Assembly: GCF_900115285.1 (NCBI RefSeq)
Contig: NZ_FOYW01000001.1
Coordinates: 1,213,616 to 1,277,615, forward strand
Reading direction: 5' to 3'
Length of the DNA: 64,000 nucleotides
DNA from: Marinobacter daqiaonensis
GTDB taxonomy: Bacteria > Pseudomonadota > Gammaproteobacteria > Pseudomonadales > Oleiphilaceae
Shown here: positions 44,579 through 53,992 of the stretch, piece after piece
Position numbering within the stretch: position 1 is the stretch's first letter
Layout of the letters: every line of letters begins with the position of its first letter
Program-made: the position numbers and the translations under genes
The notes under the pieces: model-generated
Seen by the model: the letters and a program-made list of their open reading frames with translations, nothing else
Told to the model about the DNA's origin: nothing
The model's database searches: none

Positions 44579-45856
44579 ATGACCTATCTTTCAGACCCCT
44601 TGACAGGTGCCGACCTGGAGTTACTGGACCCATTGCTGACCCGCCAGGAGAATCAATGGACAGGAATGTTCCATGGCCTGGTGCTGAAAACTGCCCTGCA
44701 ACCCATATTCAGTATTTCCCACAAACGTATCATTGGTTATGAAGCCCTCGTCCGGGCCTACGATCCGGACAATGCCGGTGTGCCCCCGGCCCAGCTTTTC
44801 CGGTTACCGGAAACCGACCAGGAGAACATTCTCCTCGACCGGCTTTGCCGGCTGCTTCATATCCGCAATTACAGCACCTTCAGCGATCAGGTGAACTGGC
44901 TGTTCCTGAACGTGTCGCCCCGGGTGGTGGCGTCCGCCTATCGCTACGATTCCTTCTTCGGGGAGCTGTTGCGCCGCACCGGGCTGCCACCCCACCGCAT
45001 CGTGGTCGAGATCGTCGAGCAACCGACGGATGATTCGGAGCGCCTGCGGGAGACCGTGGAGTACTACAGGCAACTGGGCTGCCTGACCGCCATTGATGAT
45101 TTTGGTGCCGGCCATTCCAATTTCGAGCGGATCTGGAACCTGTCCCCGGACATCGTCAAACTGGACCGCACCCTGGCGCTCCGGGCCAGCAATGACCCCA
45201 AGGCGCGGCAGATCCTCAATGGCATTGTCACGCTGCTCCACCAGTCCGGCTGCCTGGTGCTGCTGGAAGGGGTGGAAACCCACGACCAGGCCATGATCGC
45301 CATCGACGCCGGCGTGGATTTTGTACAGGGTTTCTACTTCTCGTTTCCACGGGTGGAACTGGAGCAGATACAGGCGCCGGACTTCGAGGGCCTGCTGGCG
45401 GACTACAAGAACCGCAACCGTATTCGCCTGGACCCCACCCAGCAACTGGCGGAATTCTTCACCAGCCACTTCCGCAGGGCCATTGCCCGCCTTCAGGAGG
45501 GGGCCTCCCTGGGCGAGGCCTGTAAAGACATTCTCGCCCACCATACCGTCTCACGCTGTTACCTGATCGATCAGCGCGGGGTCCAGATCGACGACACCAT
45601 GGTCTCGGAAGCCGTCGCAAGGACCCTGGATCCACGTTACCGCCCCCTGGAAAACACCAGCAGCGCCGACTGGTATCGCCAGCACTATTTGAAGCAGGCC
45701 CTGGCCCAACCCAACCGTATGCAGGTGACGACCCCCTATCTGTCCATCAGCGGTGTCTACATGTGCGTCACCCTGTCGCTGGGATTCCGCTACCAGGGAC
45801 AGTTGCGGGTACTGTGTTGCGATATCCTGGCGGATCAGGGTCCGCTGGCGGGCTAG
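44579..45856 (+). CDS. EAL-domain c-di-GMP phosphodiesterase with C-terminal sensory domain
   Basis: 425 aa, no membrane segment. The EAL domain comes first (about 30-265): EAL at 55-57, Asn111 in NVSP, Glu144 in VVEIVEQ, DDFGAG at 173-178, Lys194 in VKLD, Glu230/Glu233 in EGVET and Gln250. All residues expected for hydrolysis of c-di-GMP to pGpG are present, unlike in fimX. The C-terminal ~150 residues (RCYLIDQRGVQI..., DWYRQHYLKQAL, TTPYLSISGVYMCVTLSLGF) look like a PAS/Cache-type sensor similar to the YkuI C-terminal domain. The start has a weak ribosome site. It is an insertion between parC and parE relative to Pseudomonas. Confidence 0.9.
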   Translation: MTYLSDPLTGADLELLDPLLTRQENQWTGMFHGLVLKTALQPIFSISHKRIIGYEALVRAYDPDNAGVPPAQLFRLPETDQENILLDRLCRLLHIRNYSTFSDQVNWLFLNVSPRVVASAYRYDSFFGELLRRTGLPPHRIVVEIVEQPTDDSERLRETVEYYRQLGCLTAIDDFGAGHSNFERIWNLSPDIVKLDRTLALRASNDPKARQILNGIVTLLHQSGCLVLLEGVETHDQAMIAIDAGVDFVQGFYFSFPRVELEQIQAPDFEGLLADYKNRNRIRLDPTQQLAEFFTSHFRRAIARLQEGASLGEACKDILAHHTVSRCYLIDQRGVQIDDTMVSEAVARTLDPRYRPLENTSSADWYRQHYLKQALAQPNRMQVTTPYLSISGVYMCVTLSLGFRYQGQLRVLCCDILADQGPLAG

Positions 45857-45866
45857 TGTTCCCGCA

Positions 45867-47762
45867 TCAGACCGCGATATCCGCCATATTACCGTAGGCC
45901 TCCAGCCAGGCACGACGGTCCCCCGCACGCTTCTTGCCAAGCAGCATGTCCATGCACTCAAGGGTGTCGTCACCATCCTCGATGGTCAACATCACCAGGC
46001 GCCGCGTATCCGGAGCCATGGTGGTTTCCCGCAGTTGCAGGGGATTCATCTCCCCAAGGCCCTTGAAACGGGTAACCTGGATCTTGCCCTTGCGTTTTTC
46101 CGCGGCGAGCCGGTCGATAATGCCCTGCTTCTCGTGTTCGTCCAGGGCGTAGAAGGTTTCCTTGCCCAGATCCACCCGGTACAGCGGCGGCATGGCGACG
46201 AATACGTGACCGGCCTTCACCACCGGGCGGAAATGCTGGACAAAGAGTGCGCATAGCAGGGTGGCAATATGGAGGCCATCGGAATCCGCGTCCGCCAGGA
46301 TGCAAACCTTATTGTAGCGGAGCCCGTCGAGCTGCTCGGAACCCGGATCCACGCCAATGGCAACCGCGATGTCGTGTACTTCCTGGGAGGCCAGGATCTC
46401 GGACGAGTCCACCTCCCAAGTATTGAGGATCTTGCCCCGCAGCGGCATCACCGCCTGGAATTCCCGGTCACGGGCCTGCTTGGCGGAGCCGCCGGCGGAG
46501 TCCCCCTCCACCAGGAAGAGCTCGGAGCGGCTGGTGTCGGCGCCGGAGCAGTCCGCCAGCTTGCCGGGCAATGCCGGCCCGGAGGTGACCTTCTTGCGGG
46601 CAACCTTGCGGCTGGCCCGGAGCCGGCGCTGGGCATTGCTGATAAACAGCTCCGCCAGGGTCTCGGCGACGTCGGTGTGCTGGTTCAGCCACAGGCTGAA
46701 AGCGTCCTTCACCACACCGGAAATAAACGCCGCCGCTTCCCGGGAGGAAAGCCGCTCCTTGGTCTGTCCCGAAAACTGGGGGTCCTGCATCTTGAACGAC
46801 AGCACGTAGGCGCAGCGCTCCCAGATGTCCTCCGGTGACAGCTTGACGCCCCGGGGCAGCAGGTTACGGAATTCACAGAACTCCCGCATGGCCTCCAGCA
46901 GGCCGGTACGGAAGCCGTTGACGTGAGTGCCTCCCTGGACGGTGGGAATCAGGTTGACGTAACTCTCGGTGACGGATTCACCGCCCTCCGGCAGCCACTG
47001 CACGGCCCAGTCCACCTCTTCGGTGTTGCCGGCGAAGCGACCGGTGAAGGGCTCCAGGGGAACCGACTCGATATTCGACAGTTCGCTGCGCAGGTAATCC
47101 CGCAAACCGTCCTCGTAATACCATTCGTCTTTTTCGCCGGTCTGCTCCTGCAGGAAAGTGACGTTAAGACCGGGGCAAAGCACCGCCTTGGCCCGCAGGT
47201 TGTGGCGCAGGCGGCTGACGGAGAATTTCGGCGAGTCAAAGTACTTCGGGTCCGGCATGAAGTGCAGGCGGGTGCCGGTGTTGCGCTTGCCCACCGTATC
47301 CACCACTTCCAGGTCCGTGGCCTTCTCGCCATCGGCGAAGGTCATGCGGTATAGGTTGCCATCCCGCTTGATGGCCACTTCCAGGTGAGTCGACAGGGCG
47401 TTGACCACCGAGACCCCCACCCCGTGCAGACCACCGGAGAAATTGTAATTGCCCTGGGAGAACTTGCCGCCGGCATGAAGGCGACTGAGGATCAGCTCGA
47501 CCCCGGGCAGCCCCTCTTCCTTATGGAGATCCACCGGCATACCACGGCCGTCGTCCTCAACCGAAAGCGAACCGTCGGCGTGAAGTACCACATCCAGCCG
47601 CCGGGCATGGCCCGCCAGGGCCTCATCGACGCTGTTGTCGATGACTTCCTGAGCCAGGTGATTGGGCCGACTGGTGTCTGTGTACATCCCCGGGCGCTTG
47701 CGAACCGGGTCGAGACCGCTGAGAACTTCGATGGAGTCGGCGTTGTAGGTGTTTTGGCTCAT
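45867..47762 (-). CDS. parE: DNA topoisomerase IV subunit B
   Basis: 631 aa from the ATG at 47762 (MSQNTYNADSIEVLSGLDPVRKRPGMY); the open frame to 47843 is not family-like. GHKL ATPase motifs are EVIDNSVDEA, VEDDGRGMPVD and SGGLHGVGVSVVNALS. The TOPRIM domain has LVEGDSAGGSAKQARDR and ADADSDGLHIATLL, and the C-terminus KRKGKIQVTRFKGLGEMNP is typical. It ends 10 bases from the convergent EAL gene. Confidence 0.97.
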   Translation of the reverse strand: MSQNTYNADSIEVLSGLDPVRKRPGMYTDTSRPNHLAQEVIDNSVDEALAGHARRLDVVLHADGSLSVEDDGRGMPVDLHKEEGLPGVELILSRLHAGGKFSQGNYNFSGGLHGVGVSVVNALSTHLEVAIKRDGNLYRMTFADGEKATDLEVVDTVGKRNTGTRLHFMPDPKYFDSPKFSVSRLRHNLRAKAVLCPGLNVTFLQEQTGEKDEWYYEDGLRDYLRSELSNIESVPLEPFTGRFAGNTEEVDWAVQWLPEGGESVTESYVNLIPTVQGGTHVNGFRTGLLEAMREFCEFRNLLPRGVKLSPEDIWERCAYVLSFKMQDPQFSGQTKERLSSREAAAFISGVVKDAFSLWLNQHTDVAETLAELFISNAQRRLRASRKVARKKVTSGPALPGKLADCSGADTSRSELFLVEGDSAGGSAKQARDREFQAVMPLRGKILNTWEVDSSEILASQEVHDIAVAIGVDPGSEQLDGLRYNKVCILADADSDGLHIATLLCALFVQHFRPVVKAGHVFVAMPPLYRVDLGKETFYALDEHEKQGIIDRLAAEKRKGKIQVTRFKGLGEMNPLQLRETTMAPDTRRLVMLTIEDGDDTLECMDMLLGKKRAGDRRAWLEAYGNMADIAV

Positions 47763-47883
47763 AGGGCGGGAACAGCTCCGGATCTGCTTGGCAAATGGAG
47801 CCCATAGCTTAGGGAATCTGGGCCAAAGATCAACGACCACCACACCCTTAATGCGGCCTGAATCACCTACGGTCCGACAGCAT

Positions 47884-48366
47884 TCACCGCTGGACGGAAA
47901 GTTCCGGTAAACCCGGGCCGGCGACCCGCACCCGATCCCAGCCCCTTGAGGGCACTGCGAGCAACAGGCAGGGACTGGTCAGGGCCTGGGTCACCATCTG
48001 GTTCGCCCCCGGCTCCGAAACCCGGACGCTGATATCGAGAACGTCATCGTGAAGGCGTGACTGATCCAGCGCGATACCGTAGCCTCCGGTGGGCTTGCGC
48101 CCCGCAGCCACCAGCAGCAGGTGCTCAGCGCTGAAATCATGGTCCTCAAGGGGCGCCAGGGTCACCCCACGGCGGCTGCCGACCTCCTCCAGGCGCGAAC
48201 GGGAATCCATGTACACCAGGTCAGGCCCGCCAAAACCGCACTGGCTGGCCACCGACAATTGCCGTGCTTCCGCTGTGTTCTCGTCCTGCTGGCGCGGATC
48301 GCTGCCCACGCAGGCTGTGATAAAGAAAACAGCGAGGAACCCCAATGGGTAACAGCGGGCATTCAT
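47884..48366 (-). CDS. PrcB-domain lipoprotein
   Basis: 160 aa. The signal peptide ends in the lipobox ITAC, with lipid-carrying Cys19. The C-terminal ~100 residues carry PTGGYGIALDQSRLHDDVLDISVRV-type text (about 91-115) and SPCLLLAVPSRG, the pattern of the PrcB C-terminal domain. PrcB of Treponema denticola is a lipoprotein that binds and stabilises the subtilisin-like dentilisin. Here the gene overlaps the end of an S8 protease gene by the four bases ATGA, so the two are translationally coupled. A chaperone or stabiliser role for the protease is inferred from the family and the coupling. Confidence 0.8.
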   Translation of the reverse strand: MNARCYPLGFLAVFFITACVGSDPRQQDENTAEARQLSVASQCGFGGPDLVYMDSRSRLEEVGSRRGVTLAPLEDHDFSAEHLLLVAAGRKPTGGYGIALDQSRLHDDVLDISVRVSEPGANQMVTQALTSPCLLLAVPSRGWDRVRVAGPGLPELSVQR

Positions 48367-51113
48367 GGCAGTGAGACCTCCTTGGCCGGGTTGTTCCCGG
48401 AAGAGGGGGAACCCCCTTCCGGAATGCGGTAGCCCTCGAAGCCGTAGCGCGGCAGGCCCATCTCCGCCAGAGTGGGGCGTTGGAAGCTGGTGGTCATGTC
48501 GAGGCCCGAAATTCCATTATCCCCCACTGAAATAGGCTGCGGGGATCCGGTCACCGGGTACTCGGCACAGGCTTCACCGTTTTCACAGATAATGCCGTTA
48601 TTGTCCAGGTCCGTGCCGGCAACCAGCAAATACTGACCAGGTTCGACATCGTTGAAGGAGAAGGGATACTGACCGGACTGGACAGTGGAAACCAGCTGCC
48701 GGCTGTTATCGTCGCCGGAATCGTCGATGTCGATCAACAGGACGTAGTGACGTCCGGCGGCCCGGTCAACGGTGTCATCGGGAACCTGGACCGTCACCGG
48801 AATATTCAGCACCCGGTTATCCGTGCCATACGGGATCGTCACCAGGCCTGTGGCAAGGCGGCCGGAAGGCAGCGCACTCTCGTTCACGGACAGCGTCAGA
48901 CCGGAAGGCAGCGACTGGCTGGCCGCCAGGGCATTGCCATTGGCATCGGTGACGGTGATCCAGTCCGGCACACTGACAGTCCCGGTAATGTCCAGGCCCG
49001 AGCTGACTGTTGGCGACAGGATCTCCAGTGCGACGGGAACATCCCTCGCATCCGCGTCCAGAAACAGGACCCGGGGGTGGGCACTGACAACCGTGGGAAA
49101 ATCACCGGACAAGGTCGCCTCCAGGGAGAGGTAGGCATCCAGCAGGCCGGCGCCATGAACCGCCAGGTCATAGTTCAGAAGAGGGTCTACGGTCGTGGTC
49201 AGCCGGCCATCAATCATCAATGCCCGGAAACGGTCCTGGGCCATGGGCACACCGCTACCCTCCGCCAGCCGGTGCATCAGGGCATAGACACCGGTCACAT
49301 GGGGCGCTGCCATGGAAGTACCGGCAAGGTAGGCATAGCCCGAGCTCCAGCTGTCAACGTTATCCGCCCCGCAAATGGCGTCACTGCCGGCAACGTCGCA
49401 CCAGGCGTTGTAGATGCCGTCGGCGCCGCTACCGACATCGCCACCGGGGGCAACCAGATCCACCGACTGACCAAAGTTGGAATAACTGGCCAGAGCGCCG
49501 GAGAGGCTGACGGCGCCGACACCCACTACACCCCGGTTCGCTGCCGGGTAAACCGCCGAGGCATTGCCACTGTTGCCACCTGCGGCGACAACCAATATGC
49601 CCTGCGCGAGCGCCGCATCGGTGGCTTGCTTCAGACTGTTGAGATCCGGCAACCCGCCCAGGCTGAGATTGATAACGTCTATGTCGTTGCGAGCCACTGC
49701 TGCATTGATGGCGTCGACCAGGTCAGCCACCGTACCACTGCCATCTTCGCCGGTATCCTTGTTTACCCCGAGAACCCGGTAGGGAAAAAGCGTCGAATCA
49801 TCGGCAACACCCACCGTGCCAGACGTGTTGTCTTCTGCCGCTATAATCCCACCTACATGGGTGCCGTGAAAGCTGGTCATGGCGCTGCCAGGGGTGGGCG
49901 GCGTGGCTGGATTGACGTCCCGGCCCGGGCTACTGTCAACGTCGTAATCCCTGCTGACAAAATCGAGCTGCTCCACTTGGCTCTGGCCGATCACATTGGT
50001 ATCAAGATCGTCATGCCAGGGACCATAGCTGCCCGGGGTCGGAGAGAACAGGCCGGTGTCCATGACTGCCACGCCGACACCCGTCCCGGCGCCAGAGTTC
50101 ACCGTCAGGCCCCAGGCCTCAGCCATTCTGATCATGTCCAGGTTCCAACGATTGTCAGGATTGGAGTAGCCGGGAACGTTACTGGCAGGATCTGTCGCTA
50201 ACAGACGAAACAGATAATTTGGCTCCACCACGGCCCCGGTTTCAGCCCGCAACTCCCGAATCCAATCGACCGTAGCCTGGCGAGGGTCGGATTCCGCTGA
50301 TCCTGACGCACTCTGTGCCATAGCAGTTTCGGGGCGACGCAGGTGGAGGGTTCGGGGACCAATGGAGCGCAGGACTTGCACGTCCGGACGCTGCCCCAGA
50401 GCGGTTGCTGATGATGACTGGACCGTAACCTGATCCATCGTGACAATGGCCTCATTCACCGCCAGGGCCGGCTCTGGCCAGGCGGCGTTGCTGGACAATA
50501 CCCCGCCCAGAGGCGCCAGAGTCAGAACATAGCGCACTGGCTCACCACCGGTAACGGCAATCCGGATTTCCGAATCGCCTTCCGCCAGTGACCGTGGCAG
50601 GCTCATCCCGTAACCTTCCGCCTGCGTACAGACGCCGTTTTGGCAAAGCTCCTGGCCGTCAATGGTCACGCTCAGGCCGATATTCTCGGGCGATCCGTCC
50701 GTCGCCGGGAAAACCTGAAGGAAAACATTGTCGTCTGGTTCCAGGGGGGCGTGGTAGTAGTCGAGGCCATCATCCGGAAAGACCAGGCCGTTGTCGTAGG
50801 TTCCCGGGCTCGCACTCAGGTAGCCGCTTACAACGGCCGGAACCGGCAGCAGCTGGGCAGTCTCGGGGGAATCATTGCGGGTAATACCCTGCCACCCGGA
50901 ATCATTGGCTTGCCAGAGGTCCGCGTAATCCCGGTCGACCCGGGTATCGGCGGCAATATCGATAATACCGCTAAGGTCAGCGAGATCGGCGTCACCGGAA
51001 GATCCGCCGTCACTACCGCCACCACCACCGCCACCACATGCGCTCAGCAGAACACTGGCTGCAAGTAGCATGGAGACAGGCGCAAACCGGGAATACGTAC
51101 CTCTATAGATCAT
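48363..51113 (-). CDS. Subtilisin-like (S8) serine protease lipoprotein
   Basis: 916 aa. The signal peptide ends VLLSAC, so Cys26 is lipidated, followed by a Gly8 and acidic tether. Residues about 85-200 look like a beta-sandwich of bacterial pre-peptidase type. About 220-305 resembles a subtilase propeptide (ending VVEPNYLFRLLA). The catalytic domain (about 320-665) has Asp352 in AVMDTGL, His416 in SFHGTHVGG, Asn514 and Ser600 in GTSMAAPHV. A C-terminal ~250 residues of beta-rich domains follow, including an acidic DIDDSGDDNSR and a DLDNNGIICENGEACAEYP segment. It is expected at the cell surface or periplasm. The PrcB-domain gene follows in overlap. Confidence 0.93.
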   Translation of the reverse strand: MIYRGTYSRFAPVSMLLAASVLLSACGGGGGGGSDGGSSGDADLADLSGIIDIAADTRVDRDYADLWQANDSGWQGITRNDSPETAQLLPVPAVVSGYLSASPGTYDNGLVFPDDGLDYYHAPLEPDDNVFLQVFPATDGSPENIGLSVTIDGQELCQNGVCTQAEGYGMSLPRSLAEGDSEIRIAVTGGEPVRYVLTLAPLGGVLSSNAAWPEPALAVNEAIVTMDQVTVQSSSATALGQRPDVQVLRSIGPRTLHLRRPETAMAQSASGSAESDPRQATVDWIRELRAETGAVVEPNYLFRLLATDPASNVPGYSNPDNRWNLDMIRMAEAWGLTVNSGAGTGVGVAVMDTGLFSPTPGSYGPWHDDLDTNVIGQSQVEQLDFVSRDYDVDSSPGRDVNPATPPTPGSAMTSFHGTHVGGIIAAEDNTSGTVGVADDSTLFPYRVLGVNKDTGEDGSGTVADLVDAINAAVARNDIDVINLSLGGLPDLNSLKQATDAALAQGILVVAAGGNSGNASAVYPAANRGVVGVGAVSLSGALASYSNFGQSVDLVAPGGDVGSGADGIYNAWCDVAGSDAICGADNVDSWSSGYAYLAGTSMAAPHVTGVYALMHRLAEGSGVPMAQDRFRALMIDGRLTTTVDPLLNYDLAVHGAGLLDAYLSLEATLSGDFPTVVSAHPRVLFLDADARDVPVALEILSPTVSSGLDITGTVSVPDWITVTDANGNALAASQSLPSGLTLSVNESALPSGRLATGLVTIPYGTDNRVLNIPVTVQVPDDTVDRAAGRHYVLLIDIDDSGDDNSRQLVSTVQSGQYPFSFNDVEPGQYLLVAGTDLDNNGIICENGEACAEYPVTGSPQPISVGDNGISGLDMTTSFQRPTLAEMGLPRYGFEGYRIPEGGSPSSGNNPAKEVSLP

Positions 51114-51317
51114 ACCTACCCTTACCTAGTTCTGAGTGGTGGCGGGTCGATCCGCCGTTGAACCCTACCTTCAGCATAGCGGACATGTCCGACCCTGCGG
51201 CCCGGACGACAGGCGCAGGTTCTTCGCGAACACTCGAGCCCGGGCACAGCGGCGGGCGCAGAGCGGCCTGCCGCGCTGCCGGTCTCGTAGTTACGGTAAT
51301 TTAACAGGAAGGGATGA

Positions 51318-51354
51318 ACAAAAAAGAGAAACGGAGCGCCCTTGGGCGCTCCGT
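51318..51354 (-). terminator. Rho-independent terminator after the quinone oxidoreductase gene
   Basis: ACGGAGCGCCC and GGGCGCTCCGT form an 11-pair stem with a two-base loop. On the minus strand TTTCTCTTTTTT follows. It isolates the oxidoreductase from the S8 protease gene; the protease promoter should lie in 51114-51317. Confidence 0.9.
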
Positions 51355-51392
51355 CATGGGGTCAGGCGGAGATTGGTCACGAAACCCGGGGG

Positions 51393-52379
51393 TCAGTCAC
51401 TGACCTTCAGCACGACCTTGCCGGTGGCGGTGCGACCGGTGAGGGCATGGAGGGCATCGACGTAATCCTCGAAATCGTAGACTTCGCTGATTTTCGGCTT
51501 GATCTTGCCTTCGCCAAAGAGCTGGAACAGTTCCTTCATGTTCTGGGCGCTGTTCTGCGGCTCTTTCTGGGTAAAGGCACCCCAGAACACGCCCACCACG
51601 GAACAGCTCTTGAGCAGCGTCAGGTTGGCAGGGATTTTGGGAATGTCCCCGGCAGCGAAGCCGATGATCAGGTGACGACCGTTCCAGGCCATGGCCCGCA
51701 GGGCCTGCTCGGTAAACTCGCCGCCAACAGGGTCGTAGATCACGTCCACACCCTTGCCGCCAGTCATTTCCTTGATCATATCCTTGAGGGGCTTGTCGGT
51801 GTTGCTGTAGTTCAACAGCTCATCGGCACCGGCCTCCCTGCAGACCTGGAGCTTATCATCGGTGCTGGCCGCGGCAATCACGTGGGCTCCCATAGCCTTG
51901 CCCAGCTCAACGGTGGCCAGACCAACACCGCCACTGGCGCCCAGCACCAGCAGGCTCTCGCCGGGCTGGATGTTGGCGCGTTGTTTCAGGGCGTGGTAGG
52001 AGGTGCCGTAGACCATGGTGAAGGCGGCACCCTCTTCATCGCTCATGCCTTCGGGCAACGGCAGCAGGCGGTTTTCTTCCACCAGCATCTCTTCCGAGAA
52101 GGCACCATAGCCGGTCATTCCGATTACCCGGTCACCGGCCTTGTAACGGCTCACTTTCTCGCCAACGGCGATGACCTCACCGGCCATCTCGCCGCCCGGG
52201 GAGAACGGCATCTCCGGCTTGATCTGGTACTTGCCTTCAATGATGAGCGTATCGGGGAAGTTCAGGCCAGCGGCCTTGACCCGCACCTTGACCTGGCTGC
52301 CCTTGGGCTCCGGGCTTTCAATATCCTCAATCACCAGCTTTTCGGCCGGACCATACTCTTTACAGAGAATCGCACGCAT
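51393..52379 (-). CDS. NADPH:quinone oxidoreductase family (zinc-free MDR)
   Basis: 328 aa. It is a medium-chain dehydrogenase/reductase: an N-terminal GroES-like domain with AAGLNFPDTLIIEGKYQ (about 37-53) and a Rossmann domain with LVLGASGGVGLATVELGKAMGA (about 142-163) for NADPH. The cysteines and histidines that bind catalytic or structural zinc are absent, as in quinone oxidoreductases. The substrate could be a quinone or an enoyl-type compound. A single gene, ended by the 51318 terminator. Confidence 0.92.
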   Translation of the reverse strand: MRAILCKEYGPAEKLVIEDIESPEPKGSQVKVRVKAAGLNFPDTLIIEGKYQIKPEMPFSPGGEMAGEVIAVGEKVSRYKAGDRVIGMTGYGAFSEEMLVEENRLLPLPEGMSDEEGAAFTMVYGTSYHALKQRANIQPGESLLVLGASGGVGLATVELGKAMGAHVIAAASTDDKLQVCREAGADELLNYSNTDKPLKDMIKEMTGGKGVDVIYDPVGGEFTEQALRAMAWNGRHLIIGFAAGDIPKIPANLTLLKSCSVVGVFWGAFTQKEPQNSAQNMKELFQLFGEGKIKPKISEVYDFEDYVDALHALTGRTATGKVVLKVSD

Positions 52380-52570
52380 TCTGTTGCTCCAATCCTTTAA
52401 CAGGGCGGTTCATGTTATTGACGGTATCCGGTGTCCCACCTGATCAGATCGCTGGTTGCGAACCAACCACAGGAGACACCAGCTGAAGCCGGGTTAACGG
52501 ATCAAGCTACCCCGATGCGGGTCATGAATCAAATAAACATGCCTTATGGAACAACATCACTGTTATTGAT

Positions 52571-53137
52571 TCAGAGTAAAAGGAGGCCTCCCACCAACAG
52601 CGCCCCCACAAGAACCACCGCCGCCAGGATTAACCCGTTGCGAATCCCCGGCGCGATCACCTGGCCACTCTCGCCCCTGACCCCGGCGTGATGATTGATC
52701 AGCCGGTCATGGTGATGGCTTTCGCGGATCACCGATATCATTTCCTCACACATTGCACGATCAAACAGCTCCGGTCGGAACTGGTCCATGTCATGACGCT
52801 TGAGGATTCTGGTGACGTCCTCCGCCTGGGGAACGTACTTCATTGACCAGTCGGTAAACGTCACTTCGTCAAGAGGCTCCTCCAGCAGTGTCGTGATGTT
52901 CCGGTGCCGTTCGTCCCTGCGGATACGCCCATAGAGCTCACGAACCTGATCCTCCTCACCCTCCAGGTACTGGAAAAAGTGATGGTTGCCGTAGTACAGG
53001 CCTCCGACGATTCCATACTTCGGATTATTGCGGCGGGACGCCAGCAGTATCCTTGCGACGTGGGGTTCCACGCCGGAGGCCGCGGGCTGGGGCTTGAAGG
53101 TGGCTTCACTGGCATAGGCCAGGCGGATCAGAGACAT
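52571..53137 (-). CDS. BLUF blue-light sensor with C-terminal membrane helix
   Basis: 188 aa with a strong CAGGAG ribosome site. The BLUF domain (about 1-105) has Tyr8 in LAYASEA, Asn37/Asn38 in SRRNNPKYGIVGG, Gln56 in FFQYLEG, and Trp97/Met99 in WSMKY, the residues of the flavin hydrogen-bond switch. After a ~55-residue helical, His-rich segment (ESHHHDRLINHH), residues about 166-188 form a membrane helix that ends the protein. There is no effector domain. Short BLUF proteins signal by protein contact; a tail anchor would place this one at the inner membrane (inference). It is divergent from the TRIC-type gene. Confidence 0.88.
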   Translation of the reverse strand: MSLIRLAYASEATFKPQPAASGVEPHVARILLASRRNNPKYGIVGGLYYGNHHFFQYLEGEEDQVRELYGRIRRDERHRNITTLLEEPLDEVTFTDWSMKYVPQAEDVTRILKRHDMDQFRPELFDRAMCEEMISVIRESHHHDRLINHHAGVRGESGQVIAPGIRNGLILAAVVLVGALLVGGLLLL

Positions 53138-53300
53138 CGTATTTCTCCTGAACAGCGTTGGATGAGATCCCTGTCAAATACCCCTTTTAACCCGTTTTGG
53201 ATCATCCTGCGGCGGATGAACCCCGGACCAAAATGGGCTATCCTTCGCGCTCCTGAACCCCCACGCCACTGACTGACCGCCCGAGCCCGGATCTTCTGCC

Positions 53301-53915
53301 ATGCCCGATATCATCTATATCCTGGAAATGATTGGTGTTGTGGCCTTCGCCATTTCGGGGATGATCGTGGCACGACAGAAAAACATGGACCCGGTAGGGG
53401 TCTTCACCATCGGCTTTGTCACCGCCCTCGGCGGCGGTACCCTGCGCGACCTGATGATGGACAATCACCCTCTCTACTGGATCAAGCACCAGGAACAGCC
53501 CATCCTGATCCTTTCGATGGCGGTGGTGTTCAGTTACTCCGGCCTCGCCGGCCGGATCCGCGAGTCCCGCATCGTGTTTCCCGACGCCATCGGCCTTGGG
53601 GTATTTTCCATTCTTGGCGCCCAGCTGGCGCTGGATCTCGGTCACTCCTGGTTCATTGCCTCGTTGCTCGGCGTCATGACCGGCACCTTCGGCGGCGCCC
53701 TGCGGGATACCCTGTGTAACGAGGTTCCGTTCATCTTCCGCAAGGACCAGATTTATGCATCCATTTCCTTCGCTGGATGCTGGCTGTATTTTCTCTGCCA
53801 ATGGCTGTTGGCCAGTGAATCCCTTGCCCTGACCATCGGCCTGCTGTTCATCGTTATCGCCAGGATGGCCGCCGTTCGCTTCGATATCCGTTTGCAGCGG
53901 GACCACCACGGCTGA
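53301..53915 (+). CDS. TRIC-type cation channel family protein (YadS-like)
   Basis: 204 aa with about seven membrane helices in two UPF0126/TRIC repeats. Each repeat has the Gly-rich motif: TALGGGTLRDLMM (about 47-59) and GGALRDTLCNEVP-type (about 131-145). The conserved KxxG-like and GGxxRD motifs point to the prokaryotic TRIC fold, a homotrimeric potassium-permeable channel. Substrate and role in bacteria are not settled; glycine transport has been suggested for relatives. Confidence 0.92.
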   Translation: MPDIIYILEMIGVVAFAISGMIVARQKNMDPVGVFTIGFVTALGGGTLRDLMMDNHPLYWIKHQEQPILILSMAVVFSYSGLAGRIRESRIVFPDAIGLGVFSILGAQLALDLGHSWFIASLLGVMTGTFGGALRDTLCNEVPFIFRKDQIYASISFAGCWLYFLCQWLLASESLALTIGLLFIVIARMAAVRFDIRLQRDHHG

Positions 53916-53992
53916 CCCGGGCCGTCATCCTGAGGTATGATTGCGCTTTTTTAACGCCACCCGATTCCCATCTGCATTGAGGCTCTCCTCCC

